Positions 45,501-52,640 of a stretch of DNA of 64,000 nucleotides are shown here, in pieces (the first letter of the stretch is position 1; each line of letters begins with the position of its first letter). The notes beneath the pieces are model-generated. The model did no database searches. It worked only from the letters and a program-made list of their open reading frames with translations, and was not told the origin of the DNA. A program made the position numbers and the translations under genes. The stretch is taken from NCBI GenBank assembly GCA_039720395.1, contig CM077826.1:37290790-37354789 (forward strand). Reading direction: 5' to 3'. The stretch comes from Liquidambar formosana. Its lineage: Eukaryota > Streptophyta > Magnoliopsida > Saxifragales > Altingiaceae.

Positions 45501-47326
45501 TTGATACCATGTAACTTTGCGAAAGTGATTTTTCTCATTAACATCAAGAGATCAAGATTACAAAGGTAACTATAGGTCTAACCCTAAAATAAGCAAAAAG
45601 ACTAAACTACCCTTGCTAAGACTAAATATTTACAAATATACATCTCACAGCTTGGTGAGAACTAAAGAGCTGCAATGGACCTAAGACTTTTTTGATCTTA
45701 CATACTTTAAACATGGAGGTCAGCTGTATAGACATATTTCCATTGGAATAATGGGTGGGAAATTGATGTCAAGGCAGTGTGGGTTCAATTTTATCTAATG
45801 ATAAGAGAGGAGAGGGGGGGGGGGGGGGGGGGGGGAGTGTTCCAATTTCTATAGTATTGGAAAAGTATGACATGTTTGGGCCCTCCACCTAATAGCTTAG
45901 GCTTTTAGGTTGGAAACTTATAGCTCCTATCAAAATTCTCCGTTAGTTTTTTTTTTATTTTTCTGGTTATATTTCTTGTAGTTTATTTATACCCTGATGC
46001 ATTGAGTTTCTAATAGAATGATATATCCAACCTTGGTTACTTTGTCTTCAAGAGGTAGTGTTTGCTTCATCCAAGTCATTTTCCACAAATTTTTGCTAAA
46101 TACTATGAAGTCACATTAATTGGTAACCTGATTTCATTGAAAAATCACATAAAAACACAACAATTCTCATTTCATTGAGCCTTAGACAATTACTTTCACA
46201 GCAATGCATTCTTGGCTTAAGTTGTAAAGCTTGACAAAACCACAGGCAACTACCCTTAATAAGCATCCCTTAATTGTGGTGACTTCTGGTTAAGTATGCC
46301 AAGGGTGCAAGCATCATATATATTAAGGGAAAAAAGGATCCGCTGTGGTGAATTATTTCAAGAGTTTTGCCCCATGTCCTACCATGTACTTTTTCTGGTC
46401 TTGGTTCACAGAGAGTCATCTGACTCAGGTAAAAGTGATTTAACTATCCATTTTTTTAATTCTTAACTATTCAGCTTTCATTCAATGGTCAAGATCTATA
46501 TCTTGCGCAACTTCAAATCAAGGGACGTCCCGCAACTGAGCAGGACTATAGATATGTCTGTATTTGGGGACTGAAATTGACATTTTAAGTCTTTCTTTTG
46601 ATTTTTGCAGGCATTGGACTATAATGCAGGGTCTGGATACGGTGCTCCTGAGGTTGCCATGTCTGGTCAATATACCCTAAAGAGTGATGTCTACGCTTTT
46701 GGAGTGGTCATGTTGGAGCTTCTAAGTGGGCGTAAACCATTTGATAGGTAAGTATCGAAACATCAATTATCTAATGATTTCATTCTCTTTGCTGGAAGCC
46801 TGGAAGGTAGAGGAGAGACTTGATTATTTTGCCATCATACTGATAATTATGTGAATATTTTCTGATAGCTCTAGGCCAAGGCCTGAACAATCTTTGGTTA
46901 GATGGGCAACACCTCAGCTCCATGACATTGATGCTCTGGCAAAAATGGTTGATCCAGCGCTTAAAGGGCTCTACCCGGTTAAATCTCTCTCTCGCTTTGC
47001 TGATGTAATTGCTCTTTGTGTCCAGGTAATTAAAGAATGTCACTATTTTATCAATCCATCAGTTAAAATATGAGCATGATTTAGGTTTCCTGTTCTGTTT
47101 AACTTAAAGAATGTCGCTATTTTATCTCTACTGATAATAATATCCTGATTTCTAATTTCATTGTTTGGGGCAGCCGGAGCCGGAGTTCCGGCCACCTATG
47201 TCGGAAGTTGTCCAAGCGTTGGTGCGGCTAGTGCAGCGAGCCAACATGAGTAAGAGAACATTTGGAAATGAACAAGGAGCAGCTCAGCGAGCTGACAACC
47301 CAGATACACATGATAACATACCATGA
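13742..47326 (+). CDS. SRF6/SRF7: STRUBBELIG-receptor-family LRR receptor-like kinase, SRF6/SRF7 type (16 coding exons)
   Basis: Plasma-membrane LRR-V receptor-like kinase. Exons: 13742-13859, 16710-16842, 16943-17014, 17102-17167, 17264-17335, 17419-17490, 17933-18004, 18094-18159, 18266-18328, 18425-18732, 35047-35330, 35891-36156, 38284-38416, 46611-46747, 46869-47025, 47174-47326. Every intron is GT-AG, phases agree throughout and the total is 2172 bases (723 residues), matching Arabidopsis SRF6/SRF7 (about 720). Order: signal peptide (1 to about 33), SRF N-terminal domain and about six LRRs (34-240), proline/glycine-rich juxtamembrane part, membrane helix (299-319), kinase-like domain (about 420-700), tail. 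Start is the first ATG in frame after the TATA box; upstream only TTG is in frame. SRF6/7 signatures include [31 protein letters not shown] and RANMSKR. Known: STRUBBELIG and several SRFs are atypical kinases; ligands of SRF6/7 are unknown. The frame is intact despite 16-kb and 8-kb introns full of transposons. Confidence 0.95.
13860..16709 (+). other. SRF intron 1
   Basis: Starts GTCAGC after ...GCAGACG and ends TTCACAG. Contains a (GA)n/(GT)n microsatellite. On the minus strand, 14934-15212 is an open frame of 92 codons that I do not recognise. Around 15400-15560 the phrase CCTAGAAATCGTCATAAT recurs three times. The remainder may be an old insertion, but no boundary was found. Confidence 0.6.
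14160..14198. repeat. (GA)n-(GT)n compound microsatellite
   Basis: GA repeat running into a GT repeat in intron 1. Confidence 0.9.
18852..19860. mobile_element. 1009-bp TIR transposon, 9-bp TSD
   Basis: Ends TCAATGTTTTAAAAGGCATG and TCAATGTTTTAAAAAAATGC (reverse complement). Flanked by TTATTATTA at 18843-18851 and 19861-19869. The TSD is low-complexity, so less telling than others here. Repeats of GGCGTAAGCC-like and GGGCGTA phrases occur near both ends. No transposase. Mutator-like by TSD length. Confidence 0.7.
19861..21466. other. intron 10 stretch with old retroelement debris
   Basis: No gene. Includes a LINE fragment (20035-20210), an (AATTC)n run near 20297-20318, and a TTTTATGTGGAAAGCCC block related to those near 11260 and 30739. 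Confidence 0.4.
20035..20210 (-). pseudogene. LINE reverse transcriptase fragment
   Basis: Minus-strand translation gives a block like [16 protein letters not shown] followed by [18 protein letters not shown]. It matches the plant L1-type sequence 'MGF..KWI.WI..CI...GSP.GFF...RGLRQGDPLSP' with substitutions and frame damage. Only about 60 codons are left. Confidence 0.55.
21467..23007 (-). mobile_element. compact LTR retrotransposon, 1541 bp, TSD GGCAT
   Basis: Two LTRs, 21467-21828 (362 bp) and 22631-23007 (377 bp), are clearly homologous and differ by scattered substitutions and one short indel. GGCAT flanks both sides (21462-21466, 23008-23012). Orientation is minus: next to the right LTR is TGGTATCAAAGC, an initiator-tRNA-Met primer site, and a purine tract (CCCGGGGAGAG) abuts the left LTR. 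The internal region is about 800 bp and lacks pol, so the element is non-autonomous. It carries the ORF described separately. Confidence 0.85.
22029..22577 (-). CDS. ORF carried by the compact LTR element, unknown protein
   Basis: Open frame of 182 codons filling most of the internal region. N-terminal part basic and Ser/Thr-rich. Central part proline-rich ([21 protein letters not shown]). The C-terminal third is acidic with a near repeat ([19 protein letters not shown]). No zinc knuckle, protease or RT motif. May be a decayed gag or a captured segment. It is the only long ORF in the element. Confidence 0.4.
   Translation of the reverse strand: MLGTSRHRHCHSFTAKPKVHGRFITTVTPIHITTTTHNIPTQPVNASPSIIKEIPISSKTPHTQTPTKFPSTPKSPPIQPLHYQPQPPQITSYNKSKTQIKPTSYNRLSMAPEIVPISEEFEEVTKDLGMDLTLIADNLGVDLTPIVVQESHPKKANLSECGVCPSNLLKIQIIDFLGVNSF
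23672..24387. mobile_element. hAT-like transposon 'B', 716 bp, nested in A
   Basis: Same ends as A (CAAGGACTTTAATATCG / CAGGGACTTAAAAATCG). A perfect 8-bp TSD GTTACTAG lies at 23664-23671 and 24388-24395. Its left 300 bases closely match the left part of A, its right end is dense in CGATATATCG. It lacks the microsatellite segment, so it may be an internal-deletion derivative. Confidence 0.88.
24701..24857. repeat. (TTC)n microsatellite with an internal duplicated spacer
   Basis: Three TTC tracts separated by two near-identical copies of TTTGACAAGCCAGTGAGTCT-like spacer. Long poly-E, poly-K and poly-R frames here are microsatellite artefacts. Confidence 0.9.
25266..25583 (+). repeat. 5' LTR of the chromovirus
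   Basis: 318 bp; about four-fifths similar by eye to 34212-34492, with an extra A/T-rich segment near 25365-25395. Contains CACTATATAAGGTGG, a likely TATA region. Confidence 0.85.
25718..26640 (+). pseudogene. gag pseudogene of the chromovirus
   Basis: Fragments in shifting frames: [19 protein letters not shown], then [21 protein letters not shown] (typical of the retrotransposon gag domain), then a zinc-knuckle remnant [16 protein letters not shown] in which the last cysteine is lost. Stops at several points. Ended by the hAT insertion at 26688. Confidence 0.7.
26688..27971. mobile_element. hAT-like transposon 'C', 1284 bp, nested in the chromovirus
   Basis: Left end CAAGGACTTTAATATTG. The right end reads CATGGACTG on the opposite strand, a mutated match. 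TSD GGTAAATG at 26680-26687 and GGTAAATT at 27972-27979 (7 of 8). It carries the CGATATATCG-type subterminal array and an internal TTC microsatellite in the same place as copy A. So A and C are full-length relatives while B is short. Confidence 0.78.
27562..27647. repeat. (TTC)n-rich microsatellite inside hAT copy C
   Basis: TTC repeats with TGCTGCTG and CTCCTTCTCC interruptions. Homologous in position to the tract in copy A. Confidence 0.85.
28034..28051. repeat. poly-C tract (18)
   Basis: Uninterrupted run of C beside the right end of hAT copy C. Confidence 0.95.
28430..28686 (+). pseudogene. chromovirus reverse transcriptase, first part
   Basis: Encodes [23 protein letters not shown] then, after a frameshift, a [24 protein letters not shown] block and [11 protein letters not shown]. 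These are the N-terminal blocks of Ty3/gypsy RT. Broken at CTACC (28682-28686) by the small LTR element; the reading resumes at 30385. Confidence 0.8.
28687..30379 (+). mobile_element. small non-autonomous LTR retrotransposon, 1693 bp, TSD CTACC
   Basis: LTRs 28687-28854 (168 bp) and 30214-30379 (166 bp) begin TG[G/T]GA and end AAAAGTTAACA. A perfect primer site TGGTATCAGAGCC starts at 28855. Polypurine GAGAGGGGG precedes the 3' LTR. TSD CTACC at 28682-28686 and 30380-30384. The 1.36-kb interior has no gag or pol and is rich in GCATC / TTGCATC phrases. TRIM-like, but the interior is longer than in typical TRIMs. It sits exactly within the RT of the host gypsy element. Confidence 0.88.
30385..30590 (+). 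pseudogene. chromovirus reverse transcriptase, second part
   Basis: Continues as [27 protein letters not shown] and FLVMPFGS, the central RT blocks (LDL.SGYHQIR..., KTAF.TH..., MPFGLTNAP). The following segment that should carry the catalytic YVDD is not recognisable and part is missing before 31660. Confidence 0.78.
30597..31658. mobile_element. 1062-bp insertion of unknown class, flanked by AAGCC
   Basis: Interrupts the chromovirus pol. AAGCC lies at 30592-30596 and 31659-31663. Begins TACAATACCTAGAAGGGGGG with TTGAATAGGT and contains TTTTTACGTGGAAAACCC ... GGAAAAACCACGG, a phrase seen in other dispersed plant repeats. 5-bp flanks suggest an LTR-type (solo LTR) insertion, but the ends are not TG...CA. 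Open frames inside (119 codons at most) show nothing known. Confidence 0.5.
31664..31860 (+). pseudogene. chromovirus RT/RNase H junction
   Basis: Encodes [20 protein letters not shown], then [27 protein letters not shown]. It matches the Ty3/gypsy 'YLGHVIS..GV..DP.K', 'W..P....LR.FLGLTGYYR.F' thumb region. Confidence 0.8.
31960..32110. mobile_element. 151-bp MITE in the RNase H region
   Basis: Perfect 15-bp TIR CTATGTTACATGGAC at the left and its near complement GTGTCCATGTAACATAG at the right. Flanks GTTGAATG (31952-31959) and GTTGAATA (32111-32118) match at 7 of 8 bases, suggesting hAT. The host reading frame resumes after it. Confidence 0.75.
32119..32345 (+). pseudogene. chromovirus RNase H
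   Basis: Reads [40 protein letters not shown] and VVFALIKK, matching Ty3 RNase H (DAS..GIGAVL.Q.GRP.A..SK.L......Y..E.LA). First aspartate block lost around the MITE insertion. Confidence 0.78.
32888..33370. repeat. inserted LTR-element relic with internal direct duplications
   Basis: The phrase GAGGAATTTTTTACTTTGCA with about 100 following bases occurs twice (about 32901 and 33020). GGGCCCTCCACTTA and TTAGGCTATTAGGTTGGAAA recur, and TGGTATCAGAGCA (tRNA-Met primer site) follows directly at 33167. So this is the 5' end of another small LTR element plus duplicated host integrase sequence. Similar fragments lie near 33795-33900 (opposite strand) and 45868-45915. Confidence 0.55.
33371..34200 (+). 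pseudogene. chromovirus integrase C-terminus and chromodomain
   Basis: [13 protein letters not shown] begins the end of the integrase core. [16 protein letters not shown] and later [19 protein letters not shown] resemble the chromodomain 'W.G......TWE....'. Stops are frequent, and part is replaced near 33790-33990 by a reversed copy of the relic described at 32888. Confidence 0.75.
34212..34492 (+). repeat. 3' LTR of the chromovirus
   Basis: 281 bp, TGTTAGGACCCC ... GAATCTGACA, directly after the polypurine tract GAAGAGGGTGGA. Confidence 0.85.
35047..36156 (+). CDS. SRF6/SRF7: SRF exons 11-12: juxtamembrane and kinase N-lobe
   Basis: Exon 11 holds [17 protein letters not shown] and the glycine-rich loop [11 protein letters not shown] (about 426-436). 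Exon 12 begins VLAVKKID, keeping the nucleotide-binding lysine (about 447), then [20 protein letters not shown] and the N-lobe/C-lobe boundary. The N-lobe is canonical. Confidence 0.93.
36978..37750. mobile_element. TIR-type repeat nested in the Stowaway-like element
   Basis: Starts AGTGTTATCAGAACCAGACC and ends with reverse complement CATAGTTATCAGACCCGGAC, an imperfect inverted repeat; both arms contain ACCGGTGACC / GTGACCTACT-type phrases. Near the right end GGTCTGATAACTATGTTCCA is present twice in tandem. Itself interrupted by a LINE tail. Confidence 0.5.
37248..37600 (-). pseudogene. 5'-truncated LINE 3' end
   Basis: Minus strand encodes [19 protein letters not shown], the terminal 'IFWCIWRERNRR.FE' motif of plant L1-type LINE ORF2, followed by a 3' region and, in + coordinates, a (ATTT)n tract at 37245-37262 that corresponds to its tail. 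Confidence 0.7.
38139..38161. repeat. poly-G tract (23)
   Basis: Uninterrupted G run 120 bases upstream of SRF exon 13, followed by GGGATGGGGGAGGG. Read in sense it could fold as a G-quadruplex in the pre-mRNA. Confidence 0.95.
38284..38416 (+). CDS. SRF6/SRF7: SRF exon 13: degenerate catalytic loop
   Basis: Encodes [20 protein letters not shown]. Where active kinases read H-R-D this protein reads L-K-N (about 543-545), and the metal-binding D-F-G is D-C-G (563-565). The catalytic aspartate is replaced, as in other SRF proteins, so phosphotransfer is doubtful and a scaffold role is more likely. The exon is an island between a 2.1-kb and an 8.2-kb intron. Confidence 0.9.
38465..38969. mobile_element. 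505-bp long-TIR element, TSD CAATC
   Basis: About 110 bases at each end are inverted copies: TGATACGTACCCAATTATAT at the left, TGATGCGTACCCAATTATAT at the right (reverse complement), continuing through GATTGTGC[T/C]CCATAATA and ATTTTAAGTATTTT. CAATC lies at 38460-38464 and 38970-38974. No ORF. TG...CA ends with a 5-bp TSD are unusual for a MITE. Confidence 0.75.
39527..39557. repeat. poly-T tract (31)
   Basis: Uninterrupted T run in intron 13, followed by an (AT)n run near 39700. Confidence 0.95.
40530..40545. repeat. poly-C tract (16) at the copia polypurine site
   Basis: C run on the + strand, i.e. poly-G in the element's orientation, directly beside its 3' LTR. Followed by an (AC)n run. 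Confidence 0.9.
40780..41109 (-). pseudogene. copia RNase H
   Basis: Encodes [39 protein letters not shown] and HIEIDRQFV, i.e. the standard copia RNase H blocks, with stops and frameshifts. Separated from RT by the TRIM at 41110-42161. Confidence 0.82.
41110..42161 (-). mobile_element. TRIM-type LTR element, 1052 bp, nested in copia
   Basis: Two 243-bp LTRs, 41110-41352 and 41919-42161, very similar to each other (roughly 15 differences by eye). Primer site TGGTATCAAAGCG on the minus strand directly adjoins the right LTR. Polypurine TTTGAAGGGGAG adjoins the left. TSD TATAG (41105-41109) / TATGG (42162-42166). Interior of 566 bp without coding potential. It splits the host copia sequence between RT and RNase H, and both sides join in register. 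Confidence 0.88.
42167..43010 (-). pseudogene. copia reverse transcriptase
   Basis: Blocks [58 protein letters not shown] and the catalytic [11 protein letters not shown] (YVDD at 42462-42473). Two or more frameshifts separate them; intact catalytic motif. Confidence 0.85.
43490..44100 (-). pseudogene. copia integrase and GAG-pre-integrase region
   Basis: CGGCKLAKM (zinc-finger end), LMCGDLL / [20 protein letters not shown] (core) and [19 protein letters not shown] (the 'TPQQNGVVERKHRH..E' block), in shifting frames. Confidence 0.8.
44454..45480 (-). pseudogene. copia gag and protease
   Basis: Protease remnant [15 protein letters not shown] at about 44540-44590 resembles 'WI.DSGAS.H.T'. The region above it to the primer site is the gag position, with a low-complexity Ser/Thr/Gln frame (45106-45402) and no clean zinc knuckle. 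Confidence 0.65.
45814..45835. repeat. poly-G tract (22)
   Basis: Uninterrupted G run in intron 13, about 800 bases before SRF exon 14. Confidence 0.95.
45868..45915. repeat. fragment of a small LTR element
   Basis: GGGCCCTCCACCTAATAGCT and following bases match the LTR 3' part seen near 33120-33170. Confidence 0.55.
46611..47326 (+). CDS. SRF6/SRF7: SRF exons 14-16: kinase C-lobe and C-terminus
   Basis: Exon 14 has GYGAPEV, the APE motif (about 587-589), and [20 protein letters not shown]. Exon 15 has [20 protein letters not shown]. Exon 16 has [27 protein letters not shown] and the stop TGA at 47324-47326. Introns 14 and 15 are 121 and 148 bases. Confidence 0.93.
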
Positions 47327-49636
47327 CGGGCATGGATTTCTTGGTTTCTTGTTTTGAGGATGAGTACAGTACAACAAAGCAAAGTTATGTATGGTTCTCC
47401 TTGTTTTAACTCCTTAAATCGAGATTTTACTGCTTGCATTTTTAGTTAGATCTCCTTGGTTGCTCACTCGTACTATATGATAGAAGAAGAAACTTTTGTA
47501 AAACCTGTGTTGATATTACATACTTGAGCTAGTTCTGATTGTGCCATGGGATCAAATCTTCACCAAATTCAAAGCTAAAATATAGAAAGGTTTGAATTTG
47601 GATTAAATATTGATGGAACTTATTGAACTGCTGTTTGAATGAAAATCACTGAACTTTCATTTCTGGGTTTAGAAATTCGGCAAGGTTCTCTTTGAAAATT
47701 CTGTTGAAATGTGGAAAACTAATATTATTCATGGATAAAACAACAAAAGGAAGCTGAGATTTTATAAATAAAATTAATGTCATGCAGAATGAAACTGCGG
47801 AATGAGTAATAGCTAGAATGGGAAAAGTTGTTGAAGAATTTAGTGGGAGCGGAATGTCATCTGAAAAACTTGGTGGAATAACGAAGTTCACTGATTAGTC
47901 GATCATTGCAGAGTATATATGTAGTGAAGGTTGGCACATATGTAGGAAATGGTTCGAATTTAAGTTATATGTTGCTTCGTACTGTAAATCAGGTACAATA
48001 ATAAATTATGTACGCACAACAATTTAGGACACGTGGAATTTTTATTTTTATTTATGTTTTTTTTTTGGCCTGGCAAATTAAGTTATGTTCAAGTGCATTG
48101 ATGGAGAGATGCAGCACAATTACTTAAGAAGTAAAGGTTTAAGAGTTAATTGAATTGCATAAGAAAATGTGCAAGGACTCGTCTAGGGGCAGCTGATTCA
48201 AAGTGGCTGAGACTTAAGGAACCTATCAACTTCTCTTAATAAAACCCATATGGAACCCCTCCCCCCTGAAATAAATAAATAAACAAACAAAATGATTTCA
48301 ACTAGTGTGCATTCTTAGACACACACTACCAAAAAATCTGAAAAATGTAAATGTAGTGCTAGACATGTGTCGGACAAGACACTTGCCTTGCATGCCTACA
48401 ACATACATCTGAGAAGTGCTCATAATTTTTATTTTTATTTTATCTTTCTGGTTTTTTTTTGGCCCGACATGGCTAAGACAACTCCAACACTGTTGATAGG
48501 TATGAGACATGCCAACAACATAATGGGGAGTCCTTTGGCGTGTTTTGATCGTTAGAATTAGATAATTGACGATGAATTTATATTTTGTATGGAAAATAGA
48601 ACTGTACTTTAAGTTAAATGCTAGTGCTATAATTTATATCTCATTATGACCTATGAAGTTATGGATGTCTTTGATTGTTTATGTAATTATTTTTTTAATA
48701 TCTCCAAATATTTTATTCCTTTTTTTTTTTTTTTTATATGTATAAATGTACTATATATAATAAATATATATTTATTATTAACGTCTTTCCATCATTTCGT
48801 GTTCTAGTTGGTTTAAGATTTATCGTATCGGTTGTGTCGTATTCATATGGTGTGTGTCGATGTTAGTGTTTCTTAGGCGCACATCAACTCCCTACTCTGG
48901 CATAAGGAGAATAATCATAACCGCCATGTTTTGTCATCTCTAGGCTTATTTGACATTCAAGAAAGGTGGACGACGTCCGACGTGTTAATTTCTTATTGGA
49001 TAATGATTTGGAGCAGTTATAGACCTATAGGCTTAGTTCGAAGGGAATGGACCAGAATTGTTTTCATTGTCTATGTACTGACTTGTCTAAGAAGTTATTT
49101 GGCATCTGAGAAATATAAAGAATGTTCAACACATGTCAACATATCATTGGAAACTGTTTGAAGTAGCTATAAGCCGAATTCTATAAATATTAAAATAGGG
49201 ACTAAATCATTCATAGATTCCTCTGTTCAACACAACCACAACACAGTATTTCTTTCTTTCTATTATCTTAGTTCTTTTGGGATATAGAATTTCTCTTCTC
49301 ATCTTATCTCTCAAAGTAGATTATGATTTCACTTCTTGTCTAAGCTCTAAGTAGTGGTAAAAATCTGGTTCGAGGGAAACTTTAATAGTTGTGCCATAAT
49401 TGAGGTAATGCAGTATGACTGATTATTTCGAATCTCTTTAGGCACTTTATTGCTTGCGTTGTTCATTTACCTTACTGCATTGAGGTTTTTGTTATTACTT
49501 TGCTTGGTGAATTTATTTTAGGGTGGTGCTAGCATGACAAATTGTTATTGCTTTCAGTCAAATCAGTTTTGTTCGTCTTATAAAAAAACAAATTCATGGT
49601 TTATTATTTGAAGCAACGACTAGTCTGTCATGCAAG
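47327..49636. other. SRF 3' flank and intergenic sequence
   Basis: The SRF 3' UTR should end within a few hundred bases of 47326; no single poly-A signal stands out. The remainder is AT-rich with short ORFs on both strands, none recognised. No TIR or LTR pair found. Confidence 0.45.
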
Positions 49637-50460
49637 CTATTTCCCTTTATTTAAGATCCTCTTAATTGAGGCGTTCGAACCATTTACAACACAATCACCT
49701 AATCTAGTTTGTTGCATCTCAAGCCACCATACCTTGAAAAAGTGAAGTTCAACATTTCTAACACATGGACTGCCCAAGGAAGAGATTTTCATTGCGCAAT
49801 CGTGGGGAATGCAGCTTATCCCAAATCCATTTTGCCTCACAACAATCTCGGATTACGTTCCTCCAAATCACACATCTTAAAGTCATAAGATGCAAACGAA
49901 AGGAAAGTCCTTTGGGGGGAGGTTTGTTTCAAGACGCCAAAATTCAAATTCCCTAATAAAGTAACAAAATTTTTGAAGTGCAAAGCAAATCTTCTTCATC
50001 AATTTGACCATGGAGGAATCCACCAATTGTTCCATAGGTTGATGCTATCCCCACTCAACCGGAATCCCTTCGCCATTTAAAGGATGAGGCTAGTCTGGAT
50101 TCCTAATCAACGATGTTAATTTTCCCAAATGTATTTCCCACCCATCACTTTAACCCAAAGCAATTCAGGTTCTTTTAACATGTTCCATCCCAATTTAAGC
50201 TGACTAAGGCATATTCTGCATTCTGATATTCTTAATACCCAGACCTCCCTTATGCTTTGGGGCATAGACAGTCCTCCAATTTCTAGCAAGGGTTCTAGGG
50301 CAGCTATTTGCATAGAGTAGCTAAGCATAGAATAAATGACAGATTTGATGAGTAAATCGACCAGCAAGGATAGGCAGTGATCGATCTTCTGACCCTGCGA
50401 GTCGTGTTTGCACATTTTTCACAATATTACAGCACTCTTATCAGCTTTATAAAACGTTCT
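49637..50460 (-). pseudogene. LINE ORF2 fragment
   Basis: Minus strand gives KLGWNMLKEPELLWVKVMGG and KYIW, preceded by a region like PKHKGGLGIKNIR, the 'KGGLGIR....N.ALLAK..W..L..P..L......KY' motif between RT and RNase H of plant LINEs. Stops present, ends not resolved. Confidence 0.65.
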
Positions 50461-50899
50461 TCCTCATGTCCCACTGAGTAGGAATGTAGGATGAAAAATG
50501 GCAAAATACTAGCGGATAGTAACTTAGATGTGATCATCATGAGATCAAAATCAAATGTAAGATCCAGATTTGATAGGAAAGATATAAGCAAAGTATCCAA
50601 TGTCCTAATAATAACTCTAGGGATAGAAGTTCTAGGCTATTATATTTGGATCAAGATAAGTATCTAGGAAAGGTGCTTATAGAGTTTTATTATAAATGAT
50701 TGTAAATTCGTGGGCACCCATGTCTGCAAAGGGCTTAAGTTTAAGCAAAAGAATGCGCTTTTAGAATGAGGAAGAAATTCTAGATATAGAAGTGTCCCCT
50801 TTTGCCTAAGATATGGGCAACCTTTGTGTGTGCAATGACAATTGCAAGGCCATGTAAATGTCATAGGATTGGATTAGTGTATAGATAACGACCTAATCC

Positions 50900-51440
50900 G
50901 AGAAGAGCACATTGGCAAACCATTAAGAGAACATTTAGATACTTATGTGGCACAAAAGGTATGAACTTTATTTTAAGTGATCTAGAAATTGTTGGCTACT
51001 ATAATGTAGATTTTGTAGGTAATGTAGATAATAGAAAATCTACGAGTGGCCATGTTAGTGGGTTGTTTCTTGGATAAGTAAGAAAAAAGTTGTGTTGCGG
51101 AAATGTCATGGAAACGAGCATGTAGCACAATGGTAAGTAATGCAGTCTGTTTTAAGCACTTATAAAATTAGGTATATGTAACCTAGAAAAATAGTCAATG
51201 TGTTTGTGATGAGAAGTCCACTATCTAATTAATAAAAATGGAGGAGATAACTCTAATAGCAAATACATTGTTGAAAGATAACACTATATATAAGTTATAG
51301 TAGGAGAGGAAAGAACTTAAAGTTGACTATATACCTTTAAAAAGGATGGTGGTTGATCCCATGACCAAAGGATTATCTATGGAAAACTTTTCAAAGAGCA
51401 TATAGCTACAATGGGATTGAGAATCACTTAGGTGTTGTAG
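50900..51440 (+). pseudogene. second Ty1/copia element: RNase H and pol end
   Basis: KRTFRYLCGTKGMNF, then DLEIVGYYNVDFVGNVDNRK and STSGHV, then after gaps DYIPLKRMVVDPMTKGLSM, the copia RNase H and its typical terminal '...DP.TKGL' block. Many stops. No gag or integrase upstream, so only the 3' third survives. Confidence 0.78.
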
Positions 51441-52052
51441 TAGGGTATGCGGTGTAGTGCATCATTGGATGGATCTTGGGGACGCTTGAGAAGAACAAGT
51501 TGATGCGACTTTATCTATTTGTGGGGACAAATATTGGTAAAAAATAAGATAGAGGAAACTAGTGAGGTAATGAGGTTATGACGAGAACGATTGAGGATAT
51601 AAAGTTCACAATAAGCACCCAATTGATTCTGCATAACCTTAGGCGTATAGTGTTAAAGTCGCTGATAAACTGTATCAAGGAAAACCTTTGCGAAGACCTA
51701 AAAGGAAGTACTTGATCTAAATTTCGAGTGCAAGTTGACACCACTTGTGTGTGGCTGAAGTTGCCAATAGTAACTAGGGTGGTAAACTATGGTTCCCTGT
51801 TACAGATATATTGGTGCGATTCATTTAAAAGAGAGTGAATTGAAGTCGCCTAGAACATATCAAGAAATTGATATATTGTGAAATAGGCATGGTTAGAATA
51901 GAATGGTAAAAGTATGCATACATATGGTCATACCATCATTTGACGCCGATCTAAGGGAAATTCAAATGAGAGTTAGTGCCCAATTGAAGAATTCTGGAAG
52001 ATATTCAATCGCGGTAACTAACTAGAGGAAGTTATCATGTTATCTCATATTT

Positions 52053-52640
52053 GTCAAGTGGGAGATTGAAGAATTCATTATGATAAACATGAGATATGAT
52101 GTACTTCACTACACCGTATCATTCATTTTAGAAATATATCTTCTAGGATGATATTCCCAATTCCCACGTAGGGAAATATCATATGTGGGAATGCACATCA
52201 TAAATATGATGTACATAAGCATATGATTGGGTGGATAAAGAGACATGTCTTTTATGAAGTGATGCAACCCTTTGAAGGGTTGCATAGTTAGTTACATGAT
52301 ACCTTTTGGTATATTGTAAATATACCACATTCTAACCCAACATGTAATCAGAAAACTAACGTTAAATATAAAGTCTCTTCTGCTTCTTCTCTGCATTCAC
52401 CATCCCTACGTGTGATACTAAGTCTAACCATCTTGGATTCTAAAGACTCATTAGTGATTAGAACTTCGGGGTTTAAGTTGCATATTTGGCGATTCTGGTC
52501 ACCATTATTGGGGATGAAGAGCTTTCTGGTTAGGTCTCACAAAGAATGCCACAAGGGTATATATAGAAATAAGAGGAGTGGGGACACCATTGTTGGGGAT
52601 TAGGGATGCGGATTCATCCAAAGGCATCGTTATGCCATTT
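52053..52640 (+). mobile_element. polypurine tract and 3' LTR of the second copia (right end approximate)
   Basis: CAAGTGGGAGATTG at 52054 is the characteristic polypurine tract of many plant copia elements. The sequence after it should be the LTR. The 5' LTR is outside the surviving part, so the end is a guess. Confidence 0.5.

Larger units (their letters stand above)
40417..45649 (-). mobile_element. Ty1/copia retrotransposon with short LTRs, 5.2 kb including a TRIM, TSD GCTTG
   Basis: LTRs 40417-40531 (3', about 25 bp deleted inside) and 45510-45649 (5', 140 bp). In + orientation they start TGTAACTTTGC and end ACATCTCAC[A]. Target duplication GCTTG at 40412-40416 and 45650-45654. Primer site TGGTATCAAAGCC abuts the 5' LTR on the minus strand, and a G-rich polypurine tract abuts the 3' LTR. 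Domain order on the minus strand is gag, protease, integrase, RT, RNase H, the copia order, all with frameshifts. Antisense to SRF within intron 13. Confidence 0.88.
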
